Below are positions 21,924 to 22,700 of a stretch of DNA of 22,700 nucleotides, in pieces; position 1 is the stretch's first letter, and each line of letters starts with the position of its first letter. Where the stretch lies: positions 1-22,700 of the forward strand of contig JBFWIW010000050.1 of NCBI GenBank assembly GCA_050253535.1, read 5' to 3'. The notes beneath the pieces are model-generated. The model saw nothing but the letters and a program-made list of their open reading frames with translations. It ran no database searches and was not told the origin of the DNA. The translations under genes were made by a program, and so were the position numbers. Source of the stretch: JBFWIW01 sp050253535 (lineage in GTDB: Bacteria; Bacillota; Clostridia; Oscillospirales; Oscillospiraceae).

Positions 21924-22700
21924 TGATTGGAATAATGTTTTCCCGGAGGTCCCTCATCGCTTCCATGAAACGGTGCAGTATACTTTGAACACTCAGATAT
22001 TAAATAAAACCGGAAGGAAAAAAGTCATGAAAAAAAGATTTCCCATCGTGCTTGCAGCCGTTATCGCAGCGCTTGGCATAACGGCCGCGGCCGCGTATGT
22101 TATACAATGGAACAGCAAAGTCGCAGAGCGTTTCGAAGCAGATGAGCAGCAGCAAAGCGAGCTGGCCTCCGCCGGAGCCGTGGATCCCGTGGATCAGAGC
22201 GTGACGGAAAACGGCTTAACGGTTACGGCCCTTCAGACGCTCGGTGATAAAAACGGCGTCTATCTGCTATTTGATGTCAAAGCGCCGGAAGGAATCTCGC
22301 TGTGGGATGAAAATCTGTTGAGTGCAAACGTCGACATTGAGGATGTCGGCAATCACGTCAGCTATACCGCCGGATTCATGGATGATACCGATGGAACCGC
22401 CCAGCCTTCCGGGGCGGCCAACGAGCGTTATTATGAAATATGGCTGATCAATGGCGAACAGAAAGACTTGAACGGCAAAACAATTACGGTTGAATTTGCA
22501 AACCTTTACGGCGATAACGGTACGGTAAAGCCGGATATTGTCGTGGCGGGGAACTGGAAGCTTTCCTGGACGCTCTCCTATTCAGATGAGACTCAGATAT
22601 TTGAAATCGATAAGACCTATGATATAAATGGTCATGACGTAGTGGTGGAAGCCGTTGAGCTTTCTCCTCTGTCTATGAAGTTTACTCTCAGCGGAGACGG
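21913..22700 (+). CDS. DUF4179-type membrane protein, probable anti-sigma factor, 3' truncated
   Basis: The frame opens at ATG 21913 inside the sigma gene (GGAGAAGGAGG just upstream) and is still open at the window edge, giving at least 262 codons. A short cytoplasmic N-terminus (about 1-43, starting MNNNDWNNVFPEVPHRFHE) is followed by one helix (about 44-63, PIVLAAVIAALGITAAAAYV). A large extracytoplasmic part follows, with a DUF4179-like beta-rich region (ENGLTVTALQTLGDKNGVYL, later GNWKLSWTLSYSDETQIFEI). The overlapping gene order and topology are those of ECF sigma/anti-sigma pairs in Clostridia. The anti-sigma role is inferred from this. The N-terminal region before the helix is short, and no ZAS zinc motif (HxxxCxxC) is present. 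Confidence 0.82.
   Translation, partial: MNNNDWNNVFPEVPHRFHETVQYTLNTQILNKTGRKKVMKKRFPIVLAAVIAALGITAAAAYVIQWNSKVAERFEADEQQQSELASAGAVDPVDQSVTENGLTVTALQTLGDKNGVYLLFDVKAPEGISLWDENLLSANVDIEDVGNHVSYTAGFMDDTDGTAQPSGAANERYYEIWLINGEQKDLNGKTITVEFANLYGDNGTVKPDIVVAGNWKLSWTLSYSDETQIFEIDKTYDINGHDVVVEAVELSPLSMKFTLSGD

Noticed and set aside
1..22700. CRISPR array, tRNA, rRNA or prophage genes
   Set aside because: I saw no regularly spaced direct repeats, no tRNA cloverleaf, no rRNA stretch and no phage-type proteins.

Overview
The window looks like a chromosomal segment of a low-oxygen Firmicute, most likely a Clostridia/Oscillospiraceae-type bacterium. The reasons are strong AGGAGG-type ribosome binding sites, a lipobox on the TRAP binding protein, a DUF362 double-cluster ferredoxin, and an ECF sigma factor/DUF4179 pair. 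The taxon is inferred; no rRNA or marker gene is present. It appears to come from a scaffolded short-read assembly: there are two runs of exactly 100 N, and one is flanked by an exact 127-bp duplication, which is a typical assembly artefact.

Layout. (1) 1-4.0 kb, + strand: the 3' part of an unknown protein, a palindromic REP-like element, a DUF362 Fe-S protein, a PAP2 phosphatase with no canonical start codon, and an MBL-fold hydrolase. (2) 4.1-6.5 kb: a GntR/FCD regulator convergent with a D-cysteine-desulfhydrase-type PLP enzyme, separated by a structured repeat (copy A). (3) 6.5-11.4 kb, - strand: a LacI-regulated catabolic operon encoding LacI regulator, SDR dehydrogenase, two tandem unusual transaldolase-family proteins and GarR-type tartronate semialdehyde reductase. 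(4) 11.3-12.7 kb: a long AT-rich control region with good promoters in both directions and several CG-centred LacI-type operator candidates. (5) 12.7-16.7 kb, + strand: a sugar-phosphate-isomerase/epimerase-like TIM barrel and a complete TRAP transporter (DctP, DctQ, DctM). (6) 16.7-16.95 kb: the inverted partner (copy B) of the structured repeat. (7) 17.0-21.1 kb: a YheO/DauR-like PAS-HTH regulator convergent with a RidA, PatB/MalY-type C-S lyase, SSS symporter and 30-residue accessory peptide operon. (8) 21.4-22.7 kb: an ECF sigma factor overlapping a membrane-anchored DUF4179 protein that runs off the end.

How the genes may work together. Regions 3 to 5 read as one catabolic island. A TRAP system imports a carboxylated (or otherwise anionic) solute; an isomerase, an SDR and two transaldolase-like lyases process it; GarR reduces a C3 semialdehyde to glycerate; LacI senses the inducer. 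The substrate cannot be named from sequence. Both transaldolase paralogs lack the Ser of the classical phosphate-binding Ser-x-Arg, so their substrate may carry something other than a phosphate. Region 7 reads as an amino-acid uptake and C-S lyase operon in which RidA would clear 2-aminoacrylate; its regulator may act through an ATAGTAAC motif found at both promoters.

The most novel-looking signal is the pair of structured repeats. They have about 90% identity over 140 nt, four to five consecutive stem-loops, compensatory and G-U-preserving changes, and a terminator-like hairpin at the same end of each copy. They lie in inverted orientation on either side of the desulfhydrase plus catabolic-island block.
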